Assembly: GCF_042682565.1 (NCBI RefSeq)
Contig: NZ_JBHUIC010000004.1
Direction: 5' to 3' (one strand)
DNA: 64,000 nucleotides
DNA from: Pistricoccus aurantiacus
Lineage (GTDB): Bacteria; Pseudomonadota; Gammaproteobacteria; Pseudomonadales; Halomonadaceae
The notes below the pieces were generated by a model. The model was not told the origin of the DNA and did no database searches. It saw only the letters and a program-made list of their open reading frames with translations. A program made the position numbers and the translations under genes. This document shows positions 1 through 8,438 of this stretch, one piece after another. The number at the start of each line of letters is the position of its first letter. Position 1 is the stretch's first letter.

Positions 1-900
1 AAGGTGTTCGAGGATTACGATCTCGAGGAAATTGTCGAGCGTATCGATTGGACGCCCTTCTTCATGAGCTGGCAGCTTTCCGGCAAGTATCCCAAGATTC
101 TCGATGACAAGGTGGTCGGCGAGGCGGCCCGCAATCTTTTCGCGGACGCTCAGGCCATGCTCAGGAAACTGATCGATGAGAAGCTGATTAACGCCCGCGG
201 CGTATTCGGTCTATGGCCCGCCAATAGCGTCGATCACGATGTGATCGAAGTCTATGCGGATGAATCCCGAGAGCAGGTAATAGAACGGCTGCATCATATT
301 CGTCAGCAGACTACCAAGAATCGCGACGGCCTCTGTTACAGCCTGGCGGATTTCATCGCGCCCAAGGAAAGCGGCAAGCCGGACTGGATCGGCGGTTTCG
401 CCGTCACCACAGGTCACGGCGTCGAGGAGCTGTCGAACCACTACCGGGATGCGGGAGACGACTACAACGCCATCCTGGTGCAGTCCCTGACGGATCGCAT
501 GGCGGAAGCCTTCGCCGAGCGCCTGCACGAGCGGGTGCGCAAGGAATTCTGGGGCTACGTGCCGGAAGAAAGCCTGGACAACGACGCCTTGATCGCGGAG
601 AAGTATCAAGGGATTCGCCCGGCGCCCGGCTACCCCGCCTGCCCGGATCACACGGAAAAGGCCACGCTTTTCCGACTGCTGGACGCCACCGCCAACAGCG
701 GGCTAGAGCTCACGGAAAACTTCGCCATGTGGCCGGCGGCGGCGGTAGCCGGCTGGTATTTTGCTCACCCCGAGTCAAAATACTTCGCTACCGGCAAGAT
801 CACCAAGGATCAGGTCGAGATACTCGCGGAGCGCAAGGACATGCCCTTCGAGGAGCTCGAACGCTGGCTGGCGCCGGTGCTTTCCTACGATCCTAGTTGA
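1..900 (+). CDS. metH: Cobalamin-dependent methionine synthase, C-terminal part (partial)
   Basis: The frame is open from the first base, so the 5' end lies outside the window and 299 residues remain. They match the reactivation domain of MetH, which binds S-adenosylmethionine and allows reductive remethylation of inactive cob(II)alamin. The AdoMet-binding signature RPAPGYPACPDHTEK lies near residues 206-220, and the GLWPANS segment typical of this domain near 66-72. The homocysteine, folate and cobalamin modules must lie upstream. The end is intact and is followed by a good terminator. The enzyme acts in the cytoplasm in methionine synthesis. Confidence 0.95.
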   Translation, partial: KVFEDYDLEEIVERIDWTPFFMSWQLSGKYPKILDDKVVGEAARNLFADAQAMLRKLIDEKLINARGVFGLWPANSVDHDVIEVYADESREQVIERLHHIRQQTTKNRDGLCYSLADFIAPKESGKPDWIGGFAVTTGHGVEELSNHYRDAGDDYNAILVQSLTDRMAEAFAERLHERVRKEFWGYVPEESLDNDALIAEKYQGIRPAPGYPACPDHTEKATLFRLLDATANSGLELTENFAMWPAAAVAGWYFAHPESKYFATGKITKDQVEILAERKDMPFEELERWLAPVLSYDPS

Positions 901-942
901 AAATAGCCTAGTGGATTGCGTACCACTACGTTGATTCAAGAC

Positions 943-979
943 AGACCCAAGGAGAATGTTCTTCTTGGGTCTACTTTTT
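943..979 (+). terminator. Intrinsic terminator after metH
   Basis: A perfect 9-bp stem (943-951 with 964-972, agacccaag / cttgggtct) is followed by a run of six T. It sits 43 bases after the metH stop and before the A+T-rich leader of cysI, so it separates the two transcripts. Confidence 0.8.
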
Positions 980-1089
980 TATAACAAAATAGAAATGAAT
1001 TATGTTTTTTTATTCTTTCATAGAATAAAAGAGAGCGGTTATGGTGGGTGCCACGAATTTATATCGCCTTGCTTACCAGGATCGCTCGA

Positions 1090-2748
1090 ATGTATCAGTA
1101 CGATGCCTATGACCAGACCCTCGTCGATGAGCGAGTGGCCCAGTTCAGGGATCAGATGCGCCGTTATCTTGCCGGCGAGATCGGTGAAGCGGAATTTCTT
1201 CCCATTCGCGTGCAGAACGGCCTGTACATCCAGCGCTATGCGCCGATGCTGCGTATCGCAATCCCCTACGGCATGCTGGCCAGCTATCAACTGCGCAAGC
1301 TGGGCGATCTGGCGGAGCGTTTTGACCGCGGCTACGGCCACTTCACCACTCGCACCAACCTGCAGCTCAACTGGCCCAGGCTCGAGGACGTGCCGGACAT
1401 TCTCGCGGAGCTTGCCACGGTGCAGATGCACTCGATCCAGACCAGCGGCAACGATATCCGTAATACCACCACGGACCAGTTCGCCGGCATAGCCAAGGAT
1501 GAAATCGAGGATCCCCGCCCCTGGTGCGAATTGATTCGCCAGTGGTCGACCTTCCATCCGGAATTTTATTTCCTGCCGCGCAAGTTCAAGATCGCCGTTA
1601 CCGGTGCCACCCATGACCGTGCCGCCATCGGCGTTCATGATATCGGTCTACGGATCTACCGCGACGTACATGACGAACTGCGCTTCCAGGTACTGGCGGG
1701 TGGCGGACTCGGCCGCACACCGATGATCGGCGACGTGCTTCACGATGCCCTGCCTTGGGAACATCTGCTGACCTATCTAGAAGCGACGATTCGGGTCTAT
1801 AACCAGTTCGGCCGTCGAGACAACAAGTTCAAGGCGCGCATCAAGATTTTGGTCAAAGCGCTGGGCATCGAGGAGTTTCGTCGTCGGGTGGACGCGGAAT
1901 GGGCGCACATCAAGGACGGTGCTCAGACACTGACCCAGGATGCAGTGGATCATATGAAGCGCTTTTTCGTCGACCCGGCACGTCGTGAAGTTCCCGCTTC
2001 CGCCATCGATAATTTCGAGCATTATCGCCGGCAGGACCGTGCTTTCGCCCGTTTCGTGACCAATAACGTGACGGATCACAAGATCCCCGGCTATAAAGCG
2101 GTCACCCTGTCGCTCAAGCGCCGGGAATATGCACCGGGTGACGTCACCGGCGAGCAGATGCGCCAGATCGCTGATCTGGCGGACGAGTACAGCTTCGGCG
2201 AAATCCGCGTCACTCACGAGCAGAATCTGGTGCTGTCGGATGTGGCGGTGGATCGTGTGGTGGAACTCTGGCAAAAGCTCGATGCGCTGGGCATGGCCAA
2301 TCCCACGATAGGCACCTTGGCGGACTTGATTTGCTGCCCCGGTGGCGACTACTGCGCCTTGGCCAATGCCAAGTCAATACCCATCGCTCAAGCCATTCAG
2401 GAGCGTTTCGAAAGCCTGGATTTTCTCTACGATCTGGGCCCGCTGGATCTGAATATTTCCGGCTGCATGAATGCCTGCGGCCATCACCACATCGGTCATA
2501 TCGGCATTCTCGGCGTCGACAAGAAAGGCGAGGAGTATTACCAGATTTCCCTGGGTGGCAATCAGGATGACGATACCTCTCTGGGCAAGATCCTCGGTCC
2601 TTCGTTTTTCCGAGAAGATGTGCCGGAGGTGATCGACAAGGTACTCAAGGTCTATGTCGAGCAGCGCCAAGGCGAGGAGCGTTTTCTCGACACCTATCGT
2701 CGCCTGGGTATCAAACCTTTCAAGGAGCGTGTCTATGTCGCTGCATGA
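1090..2748 (+). CDS. cysI: Assimilatory sulfite (nitrite/sulfite) reductase hemoprotein
   Basis: A 552-residue siroheme and 4Fe-4S reductase that converts sulfite to sulfide for cysteine synthesis. The iron-sulfur/siroheme ligands are visible as CCPGGDYC around residues 415-422 and CMNACGHHHIG around 460-470. The siroheme-domain repeats typical of the nitrite/sulfite reductase family flank them. The start at 1090 was chosen because AGGA lies 8 bases upstream and the protein then begins MYQYDAYDQ; the frame is open about 14 codons further up. It overlaps the following DUF934 gene by 14 bases, the usual proteobacterial pairing, so the two are co-translated. No cysJ lies nearby; the electron donor is not apparent here. 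Confidence 0.93.
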   Translation: MYQYDAYDQTLVDERVAQFRDQMRRYLAGEIGEAEFLPIRVQNGLYIQRYAPMLRIAIPYGMLASYQLRKLGDLAERFDRGYGHFTTRTNLQLNWPRLEDVPDILAELATVQMHSIQTSGNDIRNTTTDQFAGIAKDEIEDPRPWCELIRQWSTFHPEFYFLPRKFKIAVTGATHDRAAIGVHDIGLRIYRDVHDELRFQVLAGGGLGRTPMIGDVLHDALPWEHLLTYLEATIRVYNQFGRRDNKFKARIKILVKALGIEEFRRRVDAEWAHIKDGAQTLTQDAVDHMKRFFVDPARREVPASAIDNFEHYRRQDRAFARFVTNNVTDHKIPGYKAVTLSLKRREYAPGDVTGEQMRQIADLADEYSFGEIRVTHEQNLVLSDVAVDRVVELWQKLDALGMANPTIGTLADLICCPGGDYCALANAKSIPIAQAIQERFESLDFLYDLGPLDLNISGCMNACGHHHIGHIGILGVDKKGEEYYQISLGGNQDDDTSLGKILGPSFFREDVPEVIDKVLKVYVEQRQGEERFLDTYRRLGIKPFKERVYVAA

Positions 2749-3256
2749 AGCCACTCAAGTCAACGAGCAACAATCGCTGATCGCCACGAATAGCGGTCAT
2801 GGCCCTTGGCATGTGGTCGAGACTTATCAAGCCGCGCCCTGGCTTGCCAGCGATACCGTTCTTGATCCGGCGATTTATGAATCCCTGGCCGACCAGCCGG
2901 TCATCGCCATCGACTTTCCCGCATTCACCGACGGGCGCGGCTATACCCTGGCACGGCAGTTGAGAGAGCGTTACGGCTATCGAGGCGAGATTCGGGCCGT
3001 AGGTGACGTGCTGATCGACCAGCTCTTCTACATGCACCGCTGCGGCTTCGATGCTTTCCTGCTGCGTGAAGATCAAGTGGTGGAAGACGCCTTGAATGCT
3101 CAGCACACCTTCTCGCTAAGCTATCAGATCAGTATCGACACGCCGGAGCCGCTTTTTCTGCGCCGCTTGAGAGAAGCCGCCTCGCAAAAGGCATTGCTGC
3201 AAGAACGGAAAGAAGATGACTATTCGGTCCCTGAGCTAAAATACGCTGTTGCTTGA
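2735..3256 (+). CDS. DUF934 family protein, sulfite reductase partner
   Basis: A 173-residue soluble protein of the DUF934 family, routinely found directly after cysI-type sulfite reductases and presumed to assist them; its biochemical role is not established. A strong AAGGAG lies 7 bases before the ATG at 2735, inside the 3' end of cysI, which decides the start over upstream in-frame starts. The core segments AIDFPAFTDGRGYTLARQLR (near residue 70) and FDAFLLRED (near 115) are characteristic. A bidirectional terminator follows immediately. Confidence 0.9.
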   Translation: MSLHEATQVNEQQSLIATNSGHGPWHVVETYQAAPWLASDTVLDPAIYESLADQPVIAIDFPAFTDGRGYTLARQLRERYGYRGEIRAVGDVLIDQLFYMHRCGFDAFLLREDQVVEDALNAQHTFSLSYQISIDTPEPLFLRRLREAASQKALLQERKEDDYSVPELKYAVA

Positions 3257-3261
3257 TTTTT

Positions 3262-3320
3262 CGCCCTTACCGCAAACGAAATATCTGTCGTTGCGGCAAG
3301 GGCGTTTATATCCTTTCCGT
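3262..3320. terminator. Bidirectional terminator between DUF934 gene and smrA
   Basis: A 14-bp stem with one mismatch (cgcccttaccgcaa at 3262-3275 and ttgcggcaagggcg at 3291-3304) has T-rich sequence on both sides: tttatatcc and tttgttttt on the right, and a run complementary to A-rich sequence on the left. It lies between two converging genes and can serve both. Confidence 0.75.
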
Positions 3321-3326
3321 TTGTTT

Positions 3327-3929
3327 TTAACCTCTTCGCTTCTGCTGTCGTTCCCGATTTGCTGCCCTGGCTCGTTCGGACTTGCGCAGCATGACCAGGG
3401 TCGCTCCCAGGCCACCCTGCTGGGCCGGCGCCGAGGAGTAGGCCTGTACCTCGTCGAACTGAACCAGCCATTTGGCCACGTAGGAACGCAGCACATTGGC
3501 ACGACTATCGTCTTCCCTGCCCCGGCCATGTACCAACAAAAGTGAACGCAGCTCATGCTGGTACGCATCACGAATGAAGCGAAAGATCTCACGACGGCAT
3601 TCATGCAAGGGCATCTTGATCAGGTGTAGCCTTGCCTCAGGTGGATAGCCGCCATGGCGCAGCTTTTCCAGAACGCCGATCTGAATACCGTCACGGCGGT
3701 ATTCCATAGGGTCGTGAGCGCCGATGAGTTCGACGAAATCATCCGACAGAAAGTTGGTTTCATCACCCAAGGCTTCGGCGTTTTGACGACGTGCAAGCTG
3801 CGCTTCGCTGGGAGCTTGCTGGTTCTTTTTTACGTCTGCGCGTTCTTGTCCTTTGGAAAGTGGTTGGACGTCATCCATCAAGTGGCGAAATTCCTGATTC
3901 AGATAGCTCACGATTATTTCCTTTTTCAC
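3327..3929 (-). CDS. smrA: Smr-domain DNA endonuclease SmrA
   Basis: A 200-residue protein ending in a Smr domain (roughly residues 95-185), the small MutS-related nuclease module found alone in SmrA-type proteins. The domain shows LHLIKMPLHECRREIFRFI and LLLVHGRGR. The family's usual LDLHG and HGKG motifs are thus present in diverged form (the second as HGRG). The N-terminal part is charged and probably disordered. SmrA-like proteins nick DNA or RNA in vitro; the physiological role is unclear. The gene converges on the DUF934 gene across the shared terminator and diverges from wrbA. Confidence 0.85.
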   Translation of the reverse strand: MKKEIIVSYLNQEFRHLMDDVQPLSKGQERADVKKNQQAPSEAQLARRQNAEALGDETNFLSDDFVELIGAHDPMEYRRDGIQIGVLEKLRHGGYPPEARLHLIKMPLHECRREIFRFIRDAYQHELRSLLLVHGRGREDDSRANVLRSYVAKWLVQFDEVQAYSSAPAQQGGLGATLVMLRKSERARAANRERQQKRRG

Positions 3930-4088
3930 CGAATCAACTAAGAATCATCTGATAAATATTTATTCTTTTCCAACTTTTTAGAATTGAAAAAGGTAACGGT
4001 ATAAATACAAGGCGTTTCTTGTGAGTCGCTTTTCAAGGCCTCTACAATGGGTCAACCTAGGTTCTTTCAATCGATCAAGGATGTCTTG

Positions 4089-4709
4089 ATGAGTGACCCT
4101 CTTCCTTATGTATTGGTTCTCTTTTATTCCCGATCCGGCGCGACCCGCGCCATGGCGGAACAGTTCGTGGCGGGTATCGAATCCCAATCCGGCATCAGCG
4201 CTCGACTAAGAACCGTCCCTCCCGTCTCACGTACCTGCGAGGCGGTGGACCCGGAGATTCCGGAAGAGGGCGCGATCTACGCCACCCTCGATGATCTGCG
4301 TCATTGCACGGGGCTTGCCTTGGGAAGCCCTACCCGTTTTGGCAACATGGCGGCACCCATGAAGCATTTCATCGACTCCACCAGCGAGCTATGGATGAAT
4401 GGCGCCTTGATCGATAAACCCGCTACCGCCTTCACTTCCACCTCGAGCCCCCATGGCGGCCAGGAAAGCACCCTGCTTTCCATGCTATTACCGCTTTTAC
4501 ATCAAGGCATGGTCTACGCTGGCATCCCCTATAGCGAAACCGAACTGTTCGATACGGTTGGCGGCGGCACGCCCTACGGTGCCAGTCATCTCGCGGGTAC
4601 CGCCAGCGATCGTCCTCTGGATGATATCGAACGCAAGCTGTGCCAGGCTCAAGGACGACGGCTCGCTAGACTCGCCCTGGCCCTGGATGCCATGCGGAGG
4701 CAACGCTGA
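4089..4709 (+). CDS. wrbA: NAD(P)H:quinone oxidoreductase, WrbA type
   Basis: A 206-residue flavodoxin-fold protein. The N-terminal VLFYSRSGATRAMAEQ is the FMN phosphate-binding loop, GSPTRFGNMAAPMKHFID (near residue 90) is the WrbA signature, and FTSTSSPHGGQESTLL lies near 117. WrbA enzymes reduce quinones by two electrons with NAD(P)H and protect against redox cycling. The start at 4089 is supported by AAGGA 7 bases upstream. The stop overlaps the ATG of the DUF2069 gene by one base (tgatg), a common arrangement in gammaproteobacteria. Confidence 0.9.
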   Translation: MSDPLPYVLVLFYSRSGATRAMAEQFVAGIESQSGISARLRTVPPVSRTCEAVDPEIPEEGAIYATLDDLRHCTGLALGSPTRFGNMAAPMKHFIDSTSELWMNGALIDKPATAFTSTSSPHGGQESTLLSMLLPLLHQGMVYAGIPYSETELFDTVGGGTPYGASHLAGTASDRPLDDIERKLCQAQGRRLARLALALDAMRRQR

Positions 4710-5110
4710 TGCGAAAGCAAATGGATCGTTGGGAACAGCGGCGTGGATTGGACTCCCTGGTCAGCGGCTCCAGACGTTGGGTAATCGTCTGCTACATCGT
4801 GCTTGTACTGCTGCTCTGCTACGGCGGTTTCATGGTGCATGACGTCCAACAGGGCGGCTGGGGGCCGTTGCTGGTGCGGGTTATTCCCCTGCTTTTGTTT
4901 CTGCCCGCCATCCTGATGCGTCGTGCGCGTAGTCATGCGTGGCTGGCTTTCATCAGTCTGCTGTATTTCATGCAAGGCGTGATGATTGCCACTCTCCCCG
5001 GCCAGATGTGGTTCGGAAGTGCCATTACCCTGGCTTCCATGGGGCTGTTCATTGCCAGTGCCGGCTATGCGCGTTTCAAGAGCCGTCAGGAAAAATCCGT
5101 TAGTCACTAA
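4709..5110 (+). CDS. DUF2069 membrane protein
   Basis: A 133-residue protein with four predicted membrane segments (about residues 24-42, 53-67, 75-92 and 98-118). It matches DUF2069, a family of unknown function that typically follows wrbA in gammaproteobacteria. It is translationally coupled to wrbA by a one-base overlap. The arginine/lysine-rich ends suggest that both termini face the cytoplasm. Confidence 0.85.
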   Translation: MRKQMDRWEQRRGLDSLVSGSRRWVIVCYIVLVLLLCYGGFMVHDVQQGGWGPLLVRVIPLLLFLPAILMRRARSHAWLAFISLLYFMQGVMIATLPGQMWFGSAITLASMGLFIASAGYARFKSRQEKSVSH

Positions 5111-5172
5111 AGCATAGGCGACTTATCGAATTTTTTCTCATTCGGAAACTGCTATGCTCCGACTGGCGTAAT

Positions 5173-5196
5173 AACAGAAATAGCAACAGAAATAGC
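5173..5196. repeat. 12-bp tandem duplication in the cytochrome c' leader
   Basis: The sequence aacagaaatagc occurs twice back to back (5173-5184 and 5185-5196) in the 154-bp gap before the cytochrome c' gene. No coding role is apparent. Confidence 0.7.
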
Positions 5197-5264
5197 GTTG
5201 GCAAACGCCAGCCGATCCTGAATCGATATGCGCCAGGAAATGCAGAAAACCCAAGGAGATAGCG

Positions 5265-5738
5265 ATGAAGACCATGATTAGCCTCGCGGTAGCAAGCACT
5301 CTGTTGATGAGCGGCGCGGCGCTGGCCCAGGATGGCACCAAGGTAGAAGACGCAATCAAGTATCGTCAGTCGGCCCTGACCACTCTGGCCTGGAACTTCG
5401 GCCCACTGGGCGCCATGGCCAAGGGCGACATGGATTACGATGCGGAAGAAGCCGCCATGCGTGCCAAGCGTGTTCAAGAGCTTGCCGTCATGCCTTGGGA
5501 AGGCTTTATCGAAGGCTCTCTCAGGAATGACGGCCATGGCATCGAGACCGCGGCGCTGGCCAAGACCGGCGACAACTGGGACGATTTCGAAAAGAAACAG
5601 CAGGATTTCGAGGAAGAAGCGACAAAACTTGCGGAAGTGGTTTCGAACGGCGACGATTTCGCCGCCCTGCGTAAACAGGTCGCTGCTACCAGCAAGACCT
5701 GTAAAAACTGTCATGATGAATATCGGGCCGAGAACTGA
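5265..5738 (+). CDS. Cytochrome c' (class II cytochrome c)
   Basis: A 157-residue periplasmic protein with a signal peptide of about 21 residues ending ALAQ. The single heme site CKNCH is close to the C-terminus (about residues 147-151), which defines class II c-type cytochromes. These are four-helix-bundle proteins that bind NO and other gases or pass electrons. AAGGAG lies 7 bases before the ATG. The converging gene encodes a cytochrome b561-like membrane protein, often found beside cytochrome c' in Halomonas-like genomes, which suggests a quinone-linked electron route. Confidence 0.92.
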   Translation: MKTMISLAVASTLLMSGAALAQDGTKVEDAIKYRQSALTTLAWNFGPLGAMAKGDMDYDAEEAAMRAKRVQELAVMPWEGFIEGSLRNDGHGIETAALAKTGDNWDDFEKKQQDFEEEATKLAEVVSNGDDFAALRKQVAATSKTCKNCHDEYRAEN

Positions 5739-5790
5739 GTCCGCTATCGAATTCCATTAGCGAGTCACAAAATAGGGTTCTAACTCTGGC

Positions 5791-5820
5791 GGCGTGAACC
5801 TTCCGGTTCGCGCCATTTTT
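5791..5820. terminator. Terminator between cytochrome c' and b561 genes
   Basis: A 10-bp stem with one mismatch (5791-5800 with 5805-5814) is followed by attttt. It lies between two converging genes, and its strongest T-run favours the plus-strand cytochrome c' transcript. Confidence 0.7.
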
Positions 5821-5830
5821 CATACCTGCC

Positions 5831-6511
5831 TCAGCTATTCCATAACCAGACGACCAGGACTGTGGCCAAGGCCAAGGGTATCAGTGCCAGCCACAGCCCT
5901 GTCATCAGCTTCACGATCTCACCACCGCCGTCCACCGGCTCTCCTTCGAAACGCTTGCGCCCGGTAAACATGGCGCCCACCAGCCGTTCGCCTTTTATTC
6001 GATGCACTACCAGCGCCACCAGGTGCAGACCAACCAGAATCAGCAGAAAATTGCCGTTATAGACATGCAGAGTGGCGAGATTGCCGGTGGTGCTCTTGCC
6101 GACGGTGCCGTACAGCGGTGCCTCGAACAGGATATCGTCGTGCAGGAACAAACCGCTGACGCCCTGAAGGGTGAGAGACAGCAGCATCACGAGCACCACC
6201 CAGCCGCCAAGAGGATTATGGCCGGCGTATTCAGGCAGTCCCCCGGTAATGAAGCGTTTGCCGTAGCTCCACAGCTGCCTCGGCCCGCGCAGAAAGCTGG
6301 TGAATCGGGCATGACGACTGCCGATGAGCCCCCAGCACCAGCGGAACAGGATCAAGCCCAGCACCACGTAACCCGCTCGCGCGTGCCAATCGATGGGAAA
6401 CAGCAAGGGATAGCCTTCGGTTTTCATGGTATAGAACGACACCGCCATCGCCCCTACCAGTATCCAATGAAACAATCTGACCCACGGGTCCCAGACCATG
6501 ACGCGCTTCAT
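5831..6511 (-). CDS. Cytochrome b561-like diheme membrane protein
   Basis: A 226-residue protein of the bacterial cytochrome b561 / Ni-Fe hydrogenase b-subunit family. It opens with VMVWDPWVRLFHWILV, where the His is a heme ligand. Further membrane segments carry W-H-A-R (about residue 44), LHVYNGNFLL and GLHLVALVVHR (about 150-170), with the expected second heme histidines. It probably oxidises quinol and passes electrons to a periplasmic cytochrome. The convergent cytochrome c' is the obvious candidate partner, but this is inference from position. Confidence 0.87.
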   Translation of the reverse strand: MKRVMVWDPWVRLFHWILVGAMAVSFYTMKTEGYPLLFPIDWHARAGYVVLGLILFRWCWGLIGSRHARFTSFLRGPRQLWSYGKRFITGGLPEYAGHNPLGGWVVLVMLLSLTLQGVSGLFLHDDILFEAPLYGTVGKSTTGNLATLHVYNGNFLLILVGLHLVALVVHRIKGERLVGAMFTGRKRFEGEPVDGGGEIVKLMTGLWLALIPLALATVLVVWLWNS

Positions 6512-6609
6512 AAGTTTCTCCGCATTGACTTGACCGTAAATCCCTGACAGCCGATCGAACCCAGTATATAGTAAGCCTCCTACAGAAGCTGCCCCGGCAG
6601 GAGTGACTC

Positions 6610-7311
6610 TTGGTATCTATTTCTCGATGGCGTGAAGCGGGTCTCGCGACGCTCCCCGTCATGTTCGGTTATATCCCATTAGGAGCGGCCTTCGGCATTC
6701 TCGCCATCGAAATCGGTATGCCCTGGTGGGCAGCCCTGCTGATGTCGCTGGTGATCTACGCCGGCGCCGGCCAGTTCCTGGCGGTCGCTCTGCTTGCCAA
6801 TCAGGCAGGGTTGATCGAAGTCGCCGTCGCCACCCTGATGCTCAATTCGCGTCACACCTTCTACGGGCTATCGCTGCTCAAGCGCTTTCAGGGCGCCGGC
6901 TGGCGCAAGCCCTACATGATCTTTTCCCTGACAGATGAAACCTATTCGCTATTGACCTCTCAAGGCCAAGGCAATCAACAGAAGCACGGCTGGGCGTTTC
7001 GCGTCTGCCTGCTCAATCACCTCTGGTGGGTGTTGGGAGGGCTGGTCGGCGTGCTGATCGGCACCAATATGGATTTCGACAGCAGTGGTATCGAATTCGC
7101 CTTGACCGCCCTCTTCATTGTACTCACCCTCGAACAAGCGAAGCGGCTGCGTCAAGGCCTGCCGTTCCTGATTGCGCTGGTGACCGGTCTCGGCGCCATT
7201 CTGCTGCTGCCGGCTCAACACATGCTGCTGGGCGCCATCGGTGCCGCCAGTCTGATTCTGCTGGCCCACTATCGCTGGAATCACAAGACAAGCGACTTAT
7301 CTGGAACCTGA
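6610..7311 (+). CDS. azlC: AzlC family branched-chain amino acid exporter, large subunit
   Basis: A 233-residue membrane protein with the AzlC N-terminal signature (LPVMFGYIPLGAAFGILA, residues 15-32), SLVIYAGAGQFLAVALL, and MLNSRHTFYGLSLL near residue 78. With AzlD it forms an exporter for branched-chain amino acids or analogues. The start is a TTG at 6610: AGGAG lies 6 bases upstream and an in-frame stop at 6604 closes the frame above it. The stop is adjacent to the azlD start, so the pair is coupled. Confidence 0.88.
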   Translation: MVSISRWREAGLATLPVMFGYIPLGAAFGILAIEIGMPWWAALLMSLVIYAGAGQFLAVALLANQAGLIEVAVATLMLNSRHTFYGLSLLKRFQGAGWRKPYMIFSLTDETYSLLTSQGQGNQQKHGWAFRVCLLNHLWWVLGGLVGVLIGTNMDFDSSGIEFALTALFIVLTLEQAKRLRQGLPFLIALVTGLGAILLLPAQHMLLGAIGAASLILLAHYRWNHKTSDLSGT

Positions 7312-7312
7312 G

Positions 7313-7654
7313 ATGACGACGACCTCGCTGCTGATCTTTATCCTTGTGTGTGCTCTGGCGACCCTGGCCACACGCGTACTGCCCTTCATCGCGCTTTCTC
7401 GGCAGGCGGATAATCCGCTGATCCTGCATTTGGGGCGCTATCTTCCCCCTGCGGTCATGCTGATTCTGGTGCTCTACGCGCTGCAGGATTTTCGACCGCT
7501 CAGCAACGGCCAGTTGAATGTCTCGGCGAACGGCTGGCCGATGATTCTTGCTTCCCTGAGTGTAGTCATACTCCACCTTTGGCGTCGCAATGCCTTGCTA
7601 TCGATTGTGACGGGTACCGGGTTTTACATGGTGATGGTGCAGCTGGCGCCGTGA
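7313..7654 (+). CDS. azlD: AzlD family branched-chain amino acid exporter, small subunit
   Basis: A 113-residue protein with about four membrane segments. It contains ATRVLPFIALSR and LGRYLPPAVMLILVLYAL (near residue 44), typical of AzlD. It begins one base after the azlC stop, so the two subunits are probably made together as a complex in the inner membrane. Confidence 0.88.
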   Translation: MTTTSLLIFILVCALATLATRVLPFIALSRQADNPLILHLGRYLPPAVMLILVLYALQDFRPLSNGQLNVSANGWPMILASLSVVILHLWRRNALLSIVTGTGFYMVMVQLAP

Positions 7655-7720
7655 AGGATTTTTCCTTGAGCCTGACGGTGACAAAGGTGAAGATGGGATA
7701 AATTTTTCAGGATGAGTGTC

Positions 7721-8362
7721 ATGACACGCGATATTGCCGATATTCGACGCGACTATGAAGGCGGGCACCTGGATGCGGACAAGATGCCCGATACCCCGCT
7801 TGAACTCTTCGAGGAGTGGCTCACCCTGGCCCTGGAAAGCGAGGGGCTCGACGGTAATGCCATGACCCTGGCCACGGTGGATAGCCAGGGCATGCCTCAC
7901 GCGCGCATCGTTCTGCTCAAGGGATATGATCAGCGAGGCCTGACCTTCTACACCAACTACCAGAGCCATAAAGGCAGCGAACTGGCCAACGTGCCTCAGG
8001 CCGCGGTAGTCTTCTGGTGGCCTTCCCTGAGCCGTCAGATACGGGTCGAAGGCGAAGTGATCCAGGTCTTGCCGGAAGAATCGGACCGTTACTTCGCCAG
8101 CCGCCCGCGTGAAAGCCAGCTAGGGGCCTGGGTGGCGACGCAAAGCGTCGAGATTCCCGATCGTGAGTGGATAGAACGGCGTCAGGAGCGTTTCGAAAGT
8201 GCCTATGCGGATCAGGATATTCCGCGACCGGCACATTGGGGCGGCTATCTGATCATGCCGCGACTGATGGAATTCTGGCAGGGACAGCCAAGCCGTCTGC
8301 ACGACCGCATTCGCTACGAACTGCGCGGCGACGCCTGGAGCCGTTATCGTCTGGCGCCTTGA
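7721..8362 (+). CDS. pdxH: Pyridoxamine 5'-phosphate oxidase
   Basis: An FMN enzyme that oxidises pyridoxine or pyridoxamine phosphate to pyridoxal phosphate, the last step of vitamin B6 synthesis and salvage. Visible are MTLATVDSQGMPHARIVLLK (FMN binding), YTNYQSHKGSEL, VFWWPSLSRQIRVEGEV and the C-terminal signature EFWQGQPSRLHDR. The start at 7721 is preferred because AGGA sits 8 bases upstream; an ATG three codons earlier at 7712 is the alternative and overlaps that AGGA. The length of 213-216 residues is normal. It appears to be a single-gene transcript. Confidence 0.95.
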   Translation: MTRDIADIRRDYEGGHLDADKMPDTPLELFEEWLTLALESEGLDGNAMTLATVDSQGMPHARIVLLKGYDQRGLTFYTNYQSHKGSELANVPQAAVVFWWPSLSRQIRVEGEVIQVLPEESDRYFASRPRESQLGAWVATQSVEIPDREWIERRQERFESAYADQDIPRPAHWGGYLIMPRLMEFWQGQPSRLHDRIRYELRGDAWSRYRLAP

Positions 8363-8377
8363 GTCGAAAAGCGGTTA

Positions 8378-8409
8378 GAAAAAAGCGCCCGACCATCATG
8401 GTCGGGCGC
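8378..8409 (-). terminator. Terminator of the betaine transporter operon
   Basis: A perfect 10-bp stem (gcgcccgacc at 8385-8394, ggtcgggcgc at 8400-8409) is preceded on the plus strand by a run of A. Read on the minus strand this is a hairpin followed by seven T, placed 30 bases after the substrate-binding-protein stop. Confidence 0.85.
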
Positions 8410-8438
8410 ATGCGCTTCATGGGATTGCCGCTGCACTG

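Noticed and set aside
956..1492. A plus-strand frame overlapping the metH terminator and the cysI start
   Set aside because: It is out of frame with cysI, begins in the terminator hairpin and encodes a Cys/Arg/Ser-rich nonsense peptide.
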